Of a stretch of 36,226 nucleotides of DNA, positions 1 to 6,456 are shown piece after piece; the stretch's first letter is position 1; every line of letters starts with the position of its first letter. The DNA comes from Spirochaetales bacterium (GTDB lineage: Bacteria > Spirochaetota > Spirochaetia > Sphaerochaetales > Sphaerochaetaceae). The stretch covers positions 1 to 36,226 of the forward strand of contig JAAYDK010000040.1 in assembly GCA_012729295.1 (NCBI GenBank), given 5' to 3'. Made by a program: the position numbers and the translations under genes. A model generated the notes under the pieces. That model had not been told where the DNA came from, searched no databases, and worked only from the letters and a program-made list of their open reading frames with translations.

Positions 1-2
1 AC

Positions 3-155
3 TCAATCGAGGATACTCCCGATTGGGCAATCGGTACGTCGATTGGAGGCATGACGATTAATCTTGCCGGTTTGGGCGTGTGGGTCTCTCAACTTTTTGT
101 TCATAACAACCACTATTTAAAAGAGATTGCACAAGCATTTAATGCATATAGATAG
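3..155 (+). CDS. C-terminal fragment of an unknown protein
   Basis: The frame is open from the left edge to a TAG stop and gives the last 50 residues of a protein that starts outside the window. The fragment contains a glycine-rich hydrophobic stretch (about residues 12-32, around GGMTINLAGLGVWVSQLF), which could be a membrane segment or a buried core strand, then a polar tail ending NAYR. I do not recognise the family. Codon use looks ordinary, which supports real coding, but without the N-terminus the function cannot be assigned. Confidence 0.45.
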   Translation, partial: SIEDTPDWAIGTSIGGMTINLAGLGVWVSQLFVHNNHYLKEIAQAFNAYR

Positions 156-370
156 GCAAGGGTATGAATGGATGAAAACGGTATCCGATTGCCTGCTGTA
201 GTCCATCACCTGAACAGAGCACTAGTGCCCAAGTGAATTTTAACTATAGGGCATAGATAATTTGCACTAGTCTACAAATCTCCTAAACTAACGCTTTTTA
301 TAGTTTGAATATACCATTTCCCGTATGTAATTCTCTGTCTACAATCTGCATATCAGAGGACACAAAGACC
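156..370. other. Intergenic stretch, no gene seen
   Basis: No convincing ORF is present. The only structure is a 10-bp palindrome GCACTAGTGC at 219-228, whose first eight bases recur at 264-271. No clear terminator for the upstream fragment and no strong promoter for the downstream hydrolase could be picked out. Confidence 0.4.
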
Positions 371-1072
371 ATGGAGAAGATTATGAGGAAAATGAGGATA
401 TTCGGAGACTCGATCATGAAGCGCATCGTCTATAGCGAAGCTGAAAATCGTTATAAAACCTTGCCCTTCGAGAGCGTTCTTCAAGTATGCCAGCGTCTCG
501 GGATGGAAGTCCGTGACAACACCATGTTCGGATGTACCGTAGTCAAGGGAATGCAGCTGCTTAAAAGAGCAATCGATAAAGGCCTGTCGTGCGATTATAC
601 GATACTTGAATTCGGAGGAAACGATTGCGATTTCGAGTGGAAAGAAATAGCCGATCAACCTGAATCGGACCATGAAAGCAAAACTCCCTTGCCGGTATTC
701 ACCAATACCCTCCGTTCGATGATTGAATTACTGCATACGCATCAAGTCGAACCGCTGTTGATGACACTGCCGCCTATCGATTCAGAGCGTTATCTGGAGC
801 ATATCTGTCGGGACGGACTTAACAAGAAGGCAATTCTATCATGGTTAACCGACGTTCAAGTCATCGAACGCTATCAAGAACTCTACTCGCTCCAGATCGC
901 TAAGATTGCGATGGAGACCAATACGCGTTTGATTGATATCAGAAGCGGTTTCCTTGCTCGTAAAGATTGTGCTTCTCTCATATGTAAGGACGGAATTCAT
1001 CCCAATGAAAAGGGGCATGGACTTATCCTAGACATGTTAGTGGACTATCGAAAACATCAGGTTTCGGCCTAA
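371..1072 (+). CDS. SGNH/GDSL-type hydrolase
   Basis: This 233-residue protein has the block motifs of the SGNH hydrolase superfamily: GDS at residues 12-14 (nucleophile Ser14), GGND at 82-85 (oxyanion Asn), and DGIH at 207-210 (catalytic Asp and His). Such enzymes hydrolyse esters of lipids, acetylated sugars or short acyl groups; the substrate cannot be read here. There is no signal peptide or membrane segment, so it is probably cytoplasmic. The ATG at 371 is chosen because AGAGGA lies ten bases upstream and the GDS block then sits at the N-terminus as usual. An ATG at 383 with GGAGAAG close by is an alternative. The longer frame upstream (from 305) has no ribosome site. It appears to stand alone. 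Confidence 0.8.
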   Translation: MEKIMRKMRIFGDSIMKRIVYSEAENRYKTLPFESVLQVCQRLGMEVRDNTMFGCTVVKGMQLLKRAIDKGLSCDYTILEFGGNDCDFEWKEIADQPESDHESKTPLPVFTNTLRSMIELLHTHQVEPLLMTLPPIDSERYLEHICRDGLNKKAILSWLTDVQVIERYQELYSLQIAKIAMETNTRLIDIRSGFLARKDCASLICKDGIHPNEKGHGLILDMLVDYRKHQVSA

Positions 1073-1075
1073 TTT

Positions 1076-1186
1076 ATGACAACAGAAACCACATACAGAG
1101 CCATTCGTTACGACGGTACCATCATAAAACGCAAGCAGTATGCGGACGTACGGCTACTTGAGCAATCCTATTCTAGAAATTATTAA
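1076..1186 (+). CDS. Possible 36-residue ORF or gene remnant
   Basis: An ATG three bases after the hydrolase stop opens a 36-codon frame ending in TAA. The peptide is polar and basic (it begins MTTETTYRAIRYDG) and shows no motif I know. There is no separate ribosome site, so translation would have to be coupled to the hydrolase gene. It could equally be a degraded remnant of a former neighbour. Support is weak. Confidence 0.2.
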   Translation: MTTETTYRAIRYDGTIIKRKQYADVRLLEQSYSRNY

Positions 1187-1199
1187 AAGCATCACTTGT

Positions 1200-1257
1200 A
1201 AAAAAAAGTCTTCTTCAGACATGACTAGCCATCGTTCATCAATGCTATGTGATAGCA
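1200..1257 (-). terminator. Candidate terminator for abiE operon
   Basis: Read on the minus strand, a short hairpin (TGCTAT/ATAGCA, 1243-1257) overlaps the abiEii stop. Further on, GTCT/AGAC is followed by eight T residues (complement of 1200-1207). The stem next to the T run has only four base pairs, so efficiency is uncertain. Confidence 0.4.
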
Positions 1258-2099
1258 AGTTTTTCTAATTGTTGGATAAATATATCTTTACTCCAGAGTT
1301 CTATAGAAAACTGCTCATTTATCGGGATGAAGCGCCTGATATCTCTTTTTGCCTCATTCCAATCAATGCTTGTAATTTTTTTATAAAGTTCATTATGAAG
1401 CCAAAAGTGGGTTATTGGTTCTTGTATATCCTTCCATGGTCCTGACTGTTTCAGCGCATGCTCAAGGTAGTGGAAATTTATTGAAGTCTTTCTTGCGGTA
1501 TACCAGATGAAATCATACCAATCTCTACCTTTTACATAATCTCGACAGAGTAGTGCATGAAGTTTGCCTGCAAATAACGTGGGGAGATTCTGTACAGTGG
1601 CACCTGATATGTACGGAAAATCCAAGTATTTTACTTCATGAATTCCTTCGGATGGAGGATTAATATCAATTTCCAGCTTAATCCTAATCTTTCCCGGTAG
1701 TGAAGTTTTTCCTGCATATTGAAGTTGTAGAATCTTAGCTATAGCTTCGTCCTTTAGGAAAGCGGATCTAACTGTTGATTCGGTTGTATGTCTATCAGTA
1801 ATCTCCATGTTATAGCCAAATGAATTTACATCATCTTTAACTTGTTCAAGATATGTTTGCCATGCGAAGCCCTTGTTGGATTTAAGGAGCGTGAAGTCCA
1901 AATCTTCACTGAATCGATTGAGACCGTAAAAGATACGAAGACAAGTACCGCCTTGGAATGCTGCCAACTTGAAAAAGTCTGTTCTCCCTAACGAACAGAG
2001 AATCACTTCTTGGGTAATTTCACGCAAAGCTTGCATCTCTTCTACTTCGTTTCGCACTTTGTATGATGTTAATCTCTCTTCAATGATTCGAATGCTCAT
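1245..2099 (-). CDS. abiEii: AbiEii-type nucleotidyltransferase toxin
   Basis: This 284-residue protein is the toxin half of an AbiE-type toxin-antitoxin / abortive infection pair. It has the DNA-polymerase-beta-like nucleotidyltransferase core of the AbiEii/AbiGii family: GG at 50-51, then RFSEDLDF at 62-69 (metal-binding Asp66 and Asp68), a further acidic strand with KLEIDIN, and the late motif FAGKLHALLCRDYVKGRDWYDF, whose Lys and RDWYD residues are typical of the family. Characterised members transfer nucleotides, in one family to tRNA, and arrest growth. Its ATG overlaps the end of abiEi by four bases and GAGGAG sits eight bases upstream, so the two are co-translated. All catalytic motifs look intact. 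Confidence 0.9.
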   Translation of the reverse strand: MSIRIIEERLTSYKVRNEVEEMQALREITQEVILCSLGRTDFFKLAAFQGGTCLRIFYGLNRFSEDLDFTLLKSNKGFAWQTYLEQVKDDVNSFGYNMEITDRHTTESTVRSAFLKDEAIAKILQLQYAGKTSLPGKIRIKLEIDINPPSEGIHEVKYLDFPYISGATVQNLPTLFAGKLHALLCRDYVKGRDWYDFIWYTARKTSINFHYLEHALKQSGPWKDIQEPITHFWLHNELYKKITSIDWNEAKRDIRRFIPINEQFSIELWSKDIFIQQLEKLAIT

Positions 2100-2734
2100 G
2101 GAAATAACTCCTCTTTTAATCCTTGTAAAAACCTATTAACTCGACCATTGGAATAATTTCCTTCAAGTTCACAAAAATCGGTCTCGCGAATTTCATGGAT
2201 ATGTTCTTCATCAATACGCAACGATTCTAAAAGAGGTTCGCTTGTTGTCCATTCACAGTTATGTAAATAGACATAGTCTGCAAGAGCTTTCAGCGGTGTA
2301 GCCTGTAACCAGACGTTTTTCTCTGCATCCTGTAATCTTTCGACACCTGCGAAAAGCCTTTTTTGAGGGACTTTTTCGAAAGAGAAATAGCCAACCGGTG
2401 TTTCGAAATTTGTAGAGACGCGATGTGTTACAGCAGTGATTGTCATAACCGCTTCTGGAATCCATCCATGGTTACTTAGAGCTGATTCCAAACTAATGTA
2501 GGATAAAGTTTGGATCATTTGCGATACGGTATATGAGTTTAGAACTGCTTTTCGATAGATTGGCGATAGTGTGTAGAGCCCACGCTTGATACGAATGATG
2601 TCACCATGGGTAATTGCTCGCTTTACTAACGCATAGCGCTTATCAGGGGAGCCCGAGATAAGTGCAGAAATCTCCAAAGTGGTAAACACCGGCATCTTTA
2701 CATTCTTCAGAATTTCTTTCACCAGAGTGTTCAT
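2096..2734 (-). CDS. abiEi: AbiEi-type antitoxin/autorepressor
   Basis: This 212-residue protein is the partner of abiEii. The N-terminal part (to about residue 70, including KRGLYTLS) fits the winged-helix domain of AbiEi antitoxins. The middle (YISLESALSNHGWIPE, then AVTHRVST) and the KALADYVYL segment match the conserved C-terminal antitoxin region. Known AbiEi proteins neutralise the toxin without direct binding and repress their own promoter. The ATG at 2734 is preferred over one at 2776: GGAG lies six bases before it, and the upstream ATG lies inside the promoter palindrome. The antitoxin gene comes first and the toxin second, the usual order. Confidence 0.88.
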   Translation of the reverse strand: MNTLVKEILKNVKMPVFTTLEISALISGSPDKRYALVKRAITHGDIIRIKRGLYTLSPIYRKAVLNSYTVSQMIQTLSYISLESALSNHGWIPEAVMTITAVTHRVSTNFETPVGYFSFEKVPQKRLFAGVERLQDAEKNVWLQATPLKALADYVYLHNCEWTTSEPLLESLRIDEEHIHEIRETDFCELEGNYSNGRVNRFLQGLKEELFP

Positions 2735-2759
2735 TTCAACTCCAATATTAATAAAAAAT

Positions 2760-2790
2760 ATTATAGAAACTGTCATAATATGACAGTTTC
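2760..2790 (-). promoter_or_regulatory. abiE promoter with 25-bp palindromic operator
   Basis: A near-perfect 25-bp palindrome spans 2766-2790: arm GAAACTGTCA (2766-2775), centre TAATA, arm TGACAGTTTC (2781-2790). On the minus strand it is followed at once by a perfect -10 box TATAAT (2765-2760). No good -35 box is visible where it would be expected, inside the palindrome. A repressor dimer bound here would block RNA polymerase, as expected for AbiEi autoregulation. The predicted start is about 20 bases before the abiEi ATG. Confidence 0.72.
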
Positions 2791-2941
2791 ATAATACATT
2801 ATGAACTAAAGTTTCTCAAGAGCAAAGTTCACTCAGGTAAACGTTAGTATTCCACAATCATACGAGCTACTTTACAATACCATGGTATTAGAACGTAGTT
2901 TTATTGACAGGGTTATATACCATTACTGATTCAAGGAATAT

Positions 2942-2986
2942 GTGGTAAAAGAAAAAGCCTTGCAAGTTATTTACAAGCAAGGCTTT
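2942..2986 (-). terminator. Rho-independent terminator of tRNA-Arg
   Basis: On the minus strand just after the tRNA, a 10-bp perfect stem AAAGCCTTGC/GCAAGGCTTT (2977-2986 with 2954-2963) closes a 13-base loop and runs into a T-rich tail (TTTTTCTTTT). Confidence 0.88.
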
Positions 2987-2992
2987 GGTAAG

Positions 2993-3066
2993 TACCCCGA
3001 ACGCGATTCGAACGCGTGACCCCTTCCTTAGGAGGGAAGTGCTCTATCCAGCTGAGCTATCGGAGC
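2993..3066 (-). tRNA. tRNA-Arg (anticodon CCT)
   Basis: The minus strand folds as a 74-nt cloverleaf. The acceptor arm is GCTCCGA paired with TCGGGGT (including a G-U end pair), the D-arm contains AGCTCAGCTGGATAGAGC, the anticodon stem CTTCC/GGAAG holds loop CTCCTAA with anticodon CCT, and the T-arm contains GTTCGAATC. The CCA end is not encoded. It reads the AGG arginine codon. The strong promoter and terminator on either side suggest a single-gene transcript. Its 3' end faces the abiE block, the side used by many integrating elements. Confidence 0.95.
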
Positions 3067-3078
3067 TTGGCCTTTGTG

Positions 3079-3107
3079 ATAATATGGTATTGGCGATCGT
3101 TCGTCAA
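3079..3107 (-). promoter_or_regulatory. Promoter of tRNA-Arg
   Basis: Minus-strand TTGACG (3107-3102) and TATTAT (3084-3079) are separated by 17 bases. The -10 box lies 12 bases before the tRNA 5' end, so the transcript has almost no leader. Confidence 0.8.
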
Positions 3108-3135
3108 CAATCAGGACGCTTATGATTCTTTTTAG

Positions 3136-4065
3136 TCATCGGTGAAATTCATGCTCAGCCATAAACTGCAGTGTCTGATGTAGAGAAGGGATTCCTCTTC
3201 TACCGCCTAATGACATGCAGTTTATTGCAGAAACGGCACTTGAAAATCGAATAGCTTCATGAAACGGGTACTGTAGGTCGCAAGCTCTGAGAAAGGCTCC
3301 GTGGAACACGTCGCCTGCTCCCGTAGTATCGATAGCTTCTACTCTATAAGCGGGGAAAGAGATCACTTTTTCGTCTACAACTGCGAGACAGCCCTCTTCG
3401 CCCGATGTCGATACGACTACTTTTGCCCCCCATTTTGCTATTTCAAGTAATGCTCGTTCTCTGTTATCATCTTCCATCAGACGACAGGGATAGACTTCGT
3501 TCATAATGAGGATGTCGGCTAATTTTGCCAGATCTATATTGAGTTTGTTGTTCTTTTGCATAGAACTGCCGTCTAACGAAACAGTTACTTTGCCTTGCTT
3601 TGCTATGTGGGCAGCCCGTATGGCATTCTCATACTTTGAGCCGTCAAGATGCAAGTATGTAGCTCCGCAAATGTACTCTACCTGATCCTGTGAGAATGCC
3701 AGAGCCGGAAGCCGATCGTGATAGTTAATAAGTGTTCTTGATGCGTTGTTGCGATTAACGCATACGATTGAAAAAGCATTTTGACCGTGGGCTCTGACAA
3801 CATGGGAAGTATCCACGTGTTCTTGCTGAAGCCCTTCAAATACGAAATCCCCGTTTGAGTCATCTCCCAAAACGCCAAGATACCCTGCATTACCTCCCAA
3901 TCTGGCGAATGCGACGATTGCCTGAGAAGCTCCGCCTCCGCTTTGCCTATCCGTATCCTGAATCCTGTTTGAAGTATTTTCTTTCGGAAATCCGTCCAGC
4001 ACGCATAGTGTATCGGAGCATAGATGCCCAACTGCAACGGCGACAGGATGGTTAATCGGTTTCAT
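3136..4065 (-). CDS. PfkB-family carbohydrate kinase
   Basis: This 309-residue protein is a ribokinase/PfkB-fold sugar or sugar-phosphate kinase. It shows the N-terminal glycine-rich signature GGGASQAIVAFARLGG (about residues 43-58) with GYLGVLGDD after it, and the C-terminal signature DTTGAGDVFHGAF (about 246-258), where Asp252 of GAGD is the expected catalytic base next to the anion hole. The ATG at 4065 is chosen over an upstream start because GAGGA lies just before it and the protein then starts at the usual beta strand. It lies 73 bases downstream of the RpiR regulator on the same strand and opposite an importer-aldolase operon. I infer it phosphorylates the imported sugar or its phosphate before aldol cleavage; the substrate is unknown. 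Confidence 0.85.
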   Translation of the reverse strand: MKPINHPVAVAVGHLCSDTLCVLDGFPKENTSNRIQDTDRQSGGGASQAIVAFARLGGNAGYLGVLGDDSNGDFVFEGLQQEHVDTSHVVRAHGQNAFSIVCVNRNNASRTLINYHDRLPALAFSQDQVEYICGATYLHLDGSKYENAIRAAHIAKQGKVTVSLDGSSMQKNNKLNIDLAKLADILIMNEVYPCRLMEDDNRERALLEIAKWGAKVVVSTSGEEGCLAVVDEKVISFPAYRVEAIDTTGAGDVFHGAFLRACDLQYPFHEAIRFSSAVSAINCMSLGGRRGIPSLHQTLQFMAEHEFHR

Positions 4066-4138
4066 ATGTTCCTCGGTATGTCTTTGCTTCAAATAGTTGT
4101 GACAATCAATTCTAATGGGGAAATGCCGATATGATAAG

Positions 4139-4987
4139 CTAATATCTGGTTCTGACGGCAAAATTTTCTTGAAAACCATCTCTGTCTTTAGCTACCCTGA
4201 TCGCTACTTCTAAGAATAATGCGTCTACAATGGCCAGTTGGGAGAGTCTGGAGTATGCATTTACATCATTGCAGAAGAATGGTCCTCCGAAACTCACTAA
4301 ACTATGATCTGCAAGGCGGCCAAGCGTTGATTGGACTTTATCTGTTATTGCGATGATAATCGATTTTGCTGATTTTGCATGAAGCATGGCTTCGATTATT
4401 TCTTTGGTTTCGCCAGAGCATGATATGGCGACCACCAAGTCTCCTTCTGCAAACTGGGGCATGGTTCGATGCTGGCCGTGGATATCGGAATAGACATTCA
4501 CTCGCAGACCGAGTTTTTGAAGCTGGTGTCGCGCATACTGCGCAATTGGAGCCGAACCTCCCACACCATACATATCGATATTCAATTTTTTTGCAAACAA
4601 ATCGGCAACCTTCGTCAGGCTTTGCTGGTCGAGTGACAGGAAGGTTAGATCGATTGCATTTCGGGCACCTAAGTATACATTCTTCACAATCGTATCGTCA
4701 GAATCTCCCCATTGGGTTTTGTAAGATTTTCTTCTCATCGTTGCAGGAGATTCCGAAAAGAATTGGATCTTGAACTCCTTCAGTCCCGAATATCCCAAAG
4801 TATGGCAAAACCGTACGACGGTCGCTTCGCTGACATCGCTTTCTTCGGCAATTGAATGAATTGAATAGGTAAGGATATCCGAACCTTTTTCCAATACAAG
4901 GTTGGCAACCTTGCGTTCTTGAGAACTCATCTCCTTGTAAGCCTGATGTAAAAGAAACTCCCATCCAGCACGGTTTTCGTTCTCCAT
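4139..4987 (-). CDS. RpiR-family transcriptional regulator
   Basis: This 282-residue regulator has the RpiR layout. An N-terminal HTH domain (about residues 1-80) contains IHSIAEESDVSEATVVRFCHTLGY as its recognition unit. A SIS sugar-phosphate-binding domain (about 115-245) contains YGVGGSAPIAQYARHQL and VVAISCSGETKEI, the latter being the phosphate-binding loop. Such proteins sense sugar phosphates and control nearby catabolic genes. The ATG at 4987 is preferred because GGAGG stands five bases before it; a TTG four codons earlier has no site. The gene precedes the PfkB kinase and is divergent from the ABC importer. A palindrome in its own promoter spacer suggests autoregulation. Confidence 0.88.
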   Translation of the reverse strand: MENENRAGWEFLLHQAYKEMSSQERKVANLVLEKGSDILTYSIHSIAEESDVSEATVVRFCHTLGYSGLKEFKIQFFSESPATMRRKSYKTQWGDSDDTIVKNVYLGARNAIDLTFLSLDQQSLTKVADLFAKKLNIDMYGVGGSAPIAQYARHQLQKLGLRVNVYSDIHGQHRTMPQFAEGDLVVAISCSGETKEIIEAMLHAKSAKSIIIAITDKVQSTLGRLADHSLVSFGGPFFCNDVNAYSRLSQLAIVDALFLEVAIRVAKDRDGFQENFAVRTRY

Positions 4988-5003
4988 AACGGCCTCCAAG
5001 GAA

Positions 5004-5032
5004 AAGATAGCATGAAAATAATTTCATGTCAA
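5004..5032 (-). promoter_or_regulatory. rpiR-type promoter with palindrome in spacer
   Basis: On the minus strand TTGACA (5032-5027) and TATCTT (5009-5004) are 17 bases apart. The spacer is filled by the palindrome CATGAAAATAATTTCATG (5011-5028; 7-bp arms, 4-base centre). TGAAA/TTTCA half-sites are typical of RpiR-family operators, so this is a likely autoregulatory site. The predicted start is near 4997, leaving a leader of only about ten bases. Confidence 0.65.
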
Positions 5033-5039
5033 AGAATAA

Positions 5040-5160
5040 ATTTGTTGTTATATCAATATTTAATTATTTATTAAAAAATATGTAATTAAATATAATGAAA
5101 TAAATTATTAAGATTTATTAATAATAAGTTATTCATCAAATAAAATTTCTTTCATTTTAT
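5040..5160. other. Very AT-rich divergent intergenic region
   Basis: Between the regulator promoter and the importer promoter the sequence is almost entirely A and T, with runs such as TTAATTATTTATTAAAAAATA. This fits an UP-element or bent regulatory DNA. No second clean copy of the TGAAA/TTTCA palindrome was found here. Confidence 0.4.
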
Positions 5161-5162
5161 GG

Positions 5163-5190
5163 TTGACAATTGCCAATAATCGGATAAAGT
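5163..5190 (+). promoter_or_regulatory. Probable promoter of the ABC importer operon
   Basis: TTGACA at 5163-5168 is followed after 16 bases by TAAAGT at 5185-5190. The -35 is consensus and the -10 is imperfect, as expected for an activated or derepressed promoter. The binding-protein start is about 50 bases further on. Confidence 0.5.
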
Positions 5191-5242
5191 GAAAGTCGGA
5201 ATTGACTACAGTTCCAACACAATTAATGGAGGTTTGAGAACC

Positions 5243-6385
5243 ATGAAAATCAAACGTATCGTAGCCATACTGTTTATCTGTCTGCTGATGGCACCTGCTG
5301 TGCTCGTTGCCCAGGGCGGAAAGGAATCCGGTGCTGCTCCGGCACAAGCAGTTGCTGAAAAGGAGATGACCAAGGAAGAACTCATCGCTGCTGCTCAGAA
5401 AGAAGGGACGCTGACCGTCTATTCACCAAGCAGCCGCCATAGCAAAGTAGGCGATGAATTTGGTGCGAAGTACGGAATCAAAGTACAGGTCACCCAGCTG
5501 AAAGACGTAGAAATGATTGAAAAAGTTTCGAAAGAAGCTGCTGCAAACCTCGATGCTGCTGATGTCGTGTTCGTACAGGACGGCGGTAGGATCTATACCG
5601 AGTTGCTCGACACCGGGTATATCACCAGCTATACTCCCATGGATCTCCGTTCGACAATCGAACAGAAGTATCAGAACCCGCTGCAGGTTTGGGATTTGTG
5701 CACAAAAGTCTTCATCTACAACAGCGAACGATGGCAGCAACCGATTACTAACGTGTGGGAGTTGACCGAACCGAAATGGAAGGGGCTTGTTCAGATGAAA
5801 GATCCGTTCGGTGAAGGCGTGAATATGAACTTCCTCACCATGATCACGAAGGACGAACATGCGAAAGCCCTTGCCGATGCTTATAAGAAGCTATACGGCA
5901 AAGACTTGGTTCTGACCACCAAAAATGCAGGTTACGAATGGATAAAGATGTTCTTCCAGAACGGTTTGTTGCTTGGAAAGAGCGATACCACCATCGCTGA
6001 GCAAATCGGCGCCAAAGGACAGGCGAACCAGTGGATGGCATTGTTCACGATGAACAAGTTGCGCACTGCCAAGGACAAGAACCTTGCACTCGCCCCGAGT
6101 TATAATGTCGAGCCGTTCAGCGGATTCTACTATCCCATCTATGCGTCCATCCCATCCAACAGCAGAAGTGTGAACGCTGCAAAGCTCTTTATCGATTATG
6201 CTCTCAGTGAGGAAGGCTATGCTGCGTTTAACCAGTTGGGTGATTATTCTCCGAATCCGGCTCTGAAGAACACCGAAGATCCCGTTTCGATTCAAGAATG
6301 GGATAAGATGCTTATTTATGAAGATCCCGAATGGTGTGCTGAAGCGAGAGCCGATGTCGAAGAGTTCCTCAGTGCGATCATGTAA
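5243..6385 (+). CDS. ABC transporter substrate-binding protein (family 1, AfuA/FbpA-like)
   Basis: This 380-residue exported protein has a signal peptide (MKIKR then a hydrophobic core to about residue 23, ending LVAQGG) with no lipobox cysteine. The mature part begins with a linker rich in A, E and K, then the cluster-F binding-protein fold (AAQKEGTLTVYSPSS, DVVFVQDGG, KVFIYNSERW, TNVWELTEPKWKG, FIDYALSEEGY). This group includes ferric, polyamine and sugar-phosphate (AfuA) receptors. The FbpA tyrosine pair is not clearly placed, and the surrounding kinase, aldolase and RpiR genes argue for an organic or sugar-type ligand. The ATG at 5243 has GGAGG ten bases before it; the upstream frame start has none. 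It is first in the importer operon. Confidence 0.85.
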   Translation: MKIKRIVAILFICLLMAPAVLVAQGGKESGAAPAQAVAEKEMTKEELIAAAQKEGTLTVYSPSSRHSKVGDEFGAKYGIKVQVTQLKDVEMIEKVSKEAAANLDAADVVFVQDGGRIYTELLDTGYITSYTPMDLRSTIEQKYQNPLQVWDLCTKVFIYNSERWQQPITNVWELTEPKWKGLVQMKDPFGEGVNMNFLTMITKDEHAKALADAYKKLYGKDLVLTTKNAGYEWIKMFFQNGLLLGKSDTTIAEQIGAKGQANQWMALFTMNKLRTAKDKNLALAPSYNVEPFSGFYYPIYASIPSNSRSVNAAKLFIDYALSEEGYAAFNQLGDYSPNPALKNTEDPVSIQEWDKMLIYEDPEWCAEARADVEEFLSAIM

Positions 6386-6411
6386 CGCAAATCGTCAAGA
6401 TTAATTATGCG

Positions 6412-6436
6412 GGGGCTTCTTGCACGAAGAAGCCCC
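6412..6436 (+). promoter_or_regulatory. Intercistronic hairpin after binding-protein gene
   Basis: A perfect 10-bp stem GGGGCTTCTT/AAGAAGCCCC closes a 5-base loop (GCACG). It is not followed by a T run, so it is more likely an RNA-stabilising or partially terminating hairpin that keeps binding-protein mRNA more abundant than permease mRNA. Confidence 0.65.
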
Positions 6437-6456
6437 TCCTTGTAAGGTAATTGCCG

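Noticed and set aside
305-370. Longer N-terminus for the SGNH hydrolase
   Set aside because: No ribosome site at 305, and the GDS block would be displaced from its usual N-terminal place.
1-2992. attL/attR direct repeat matching the tRNA-Arg 3' end
   Set aside because: Visual search of the left 3 kb found no convincing copy; any partner would lie outside the window.
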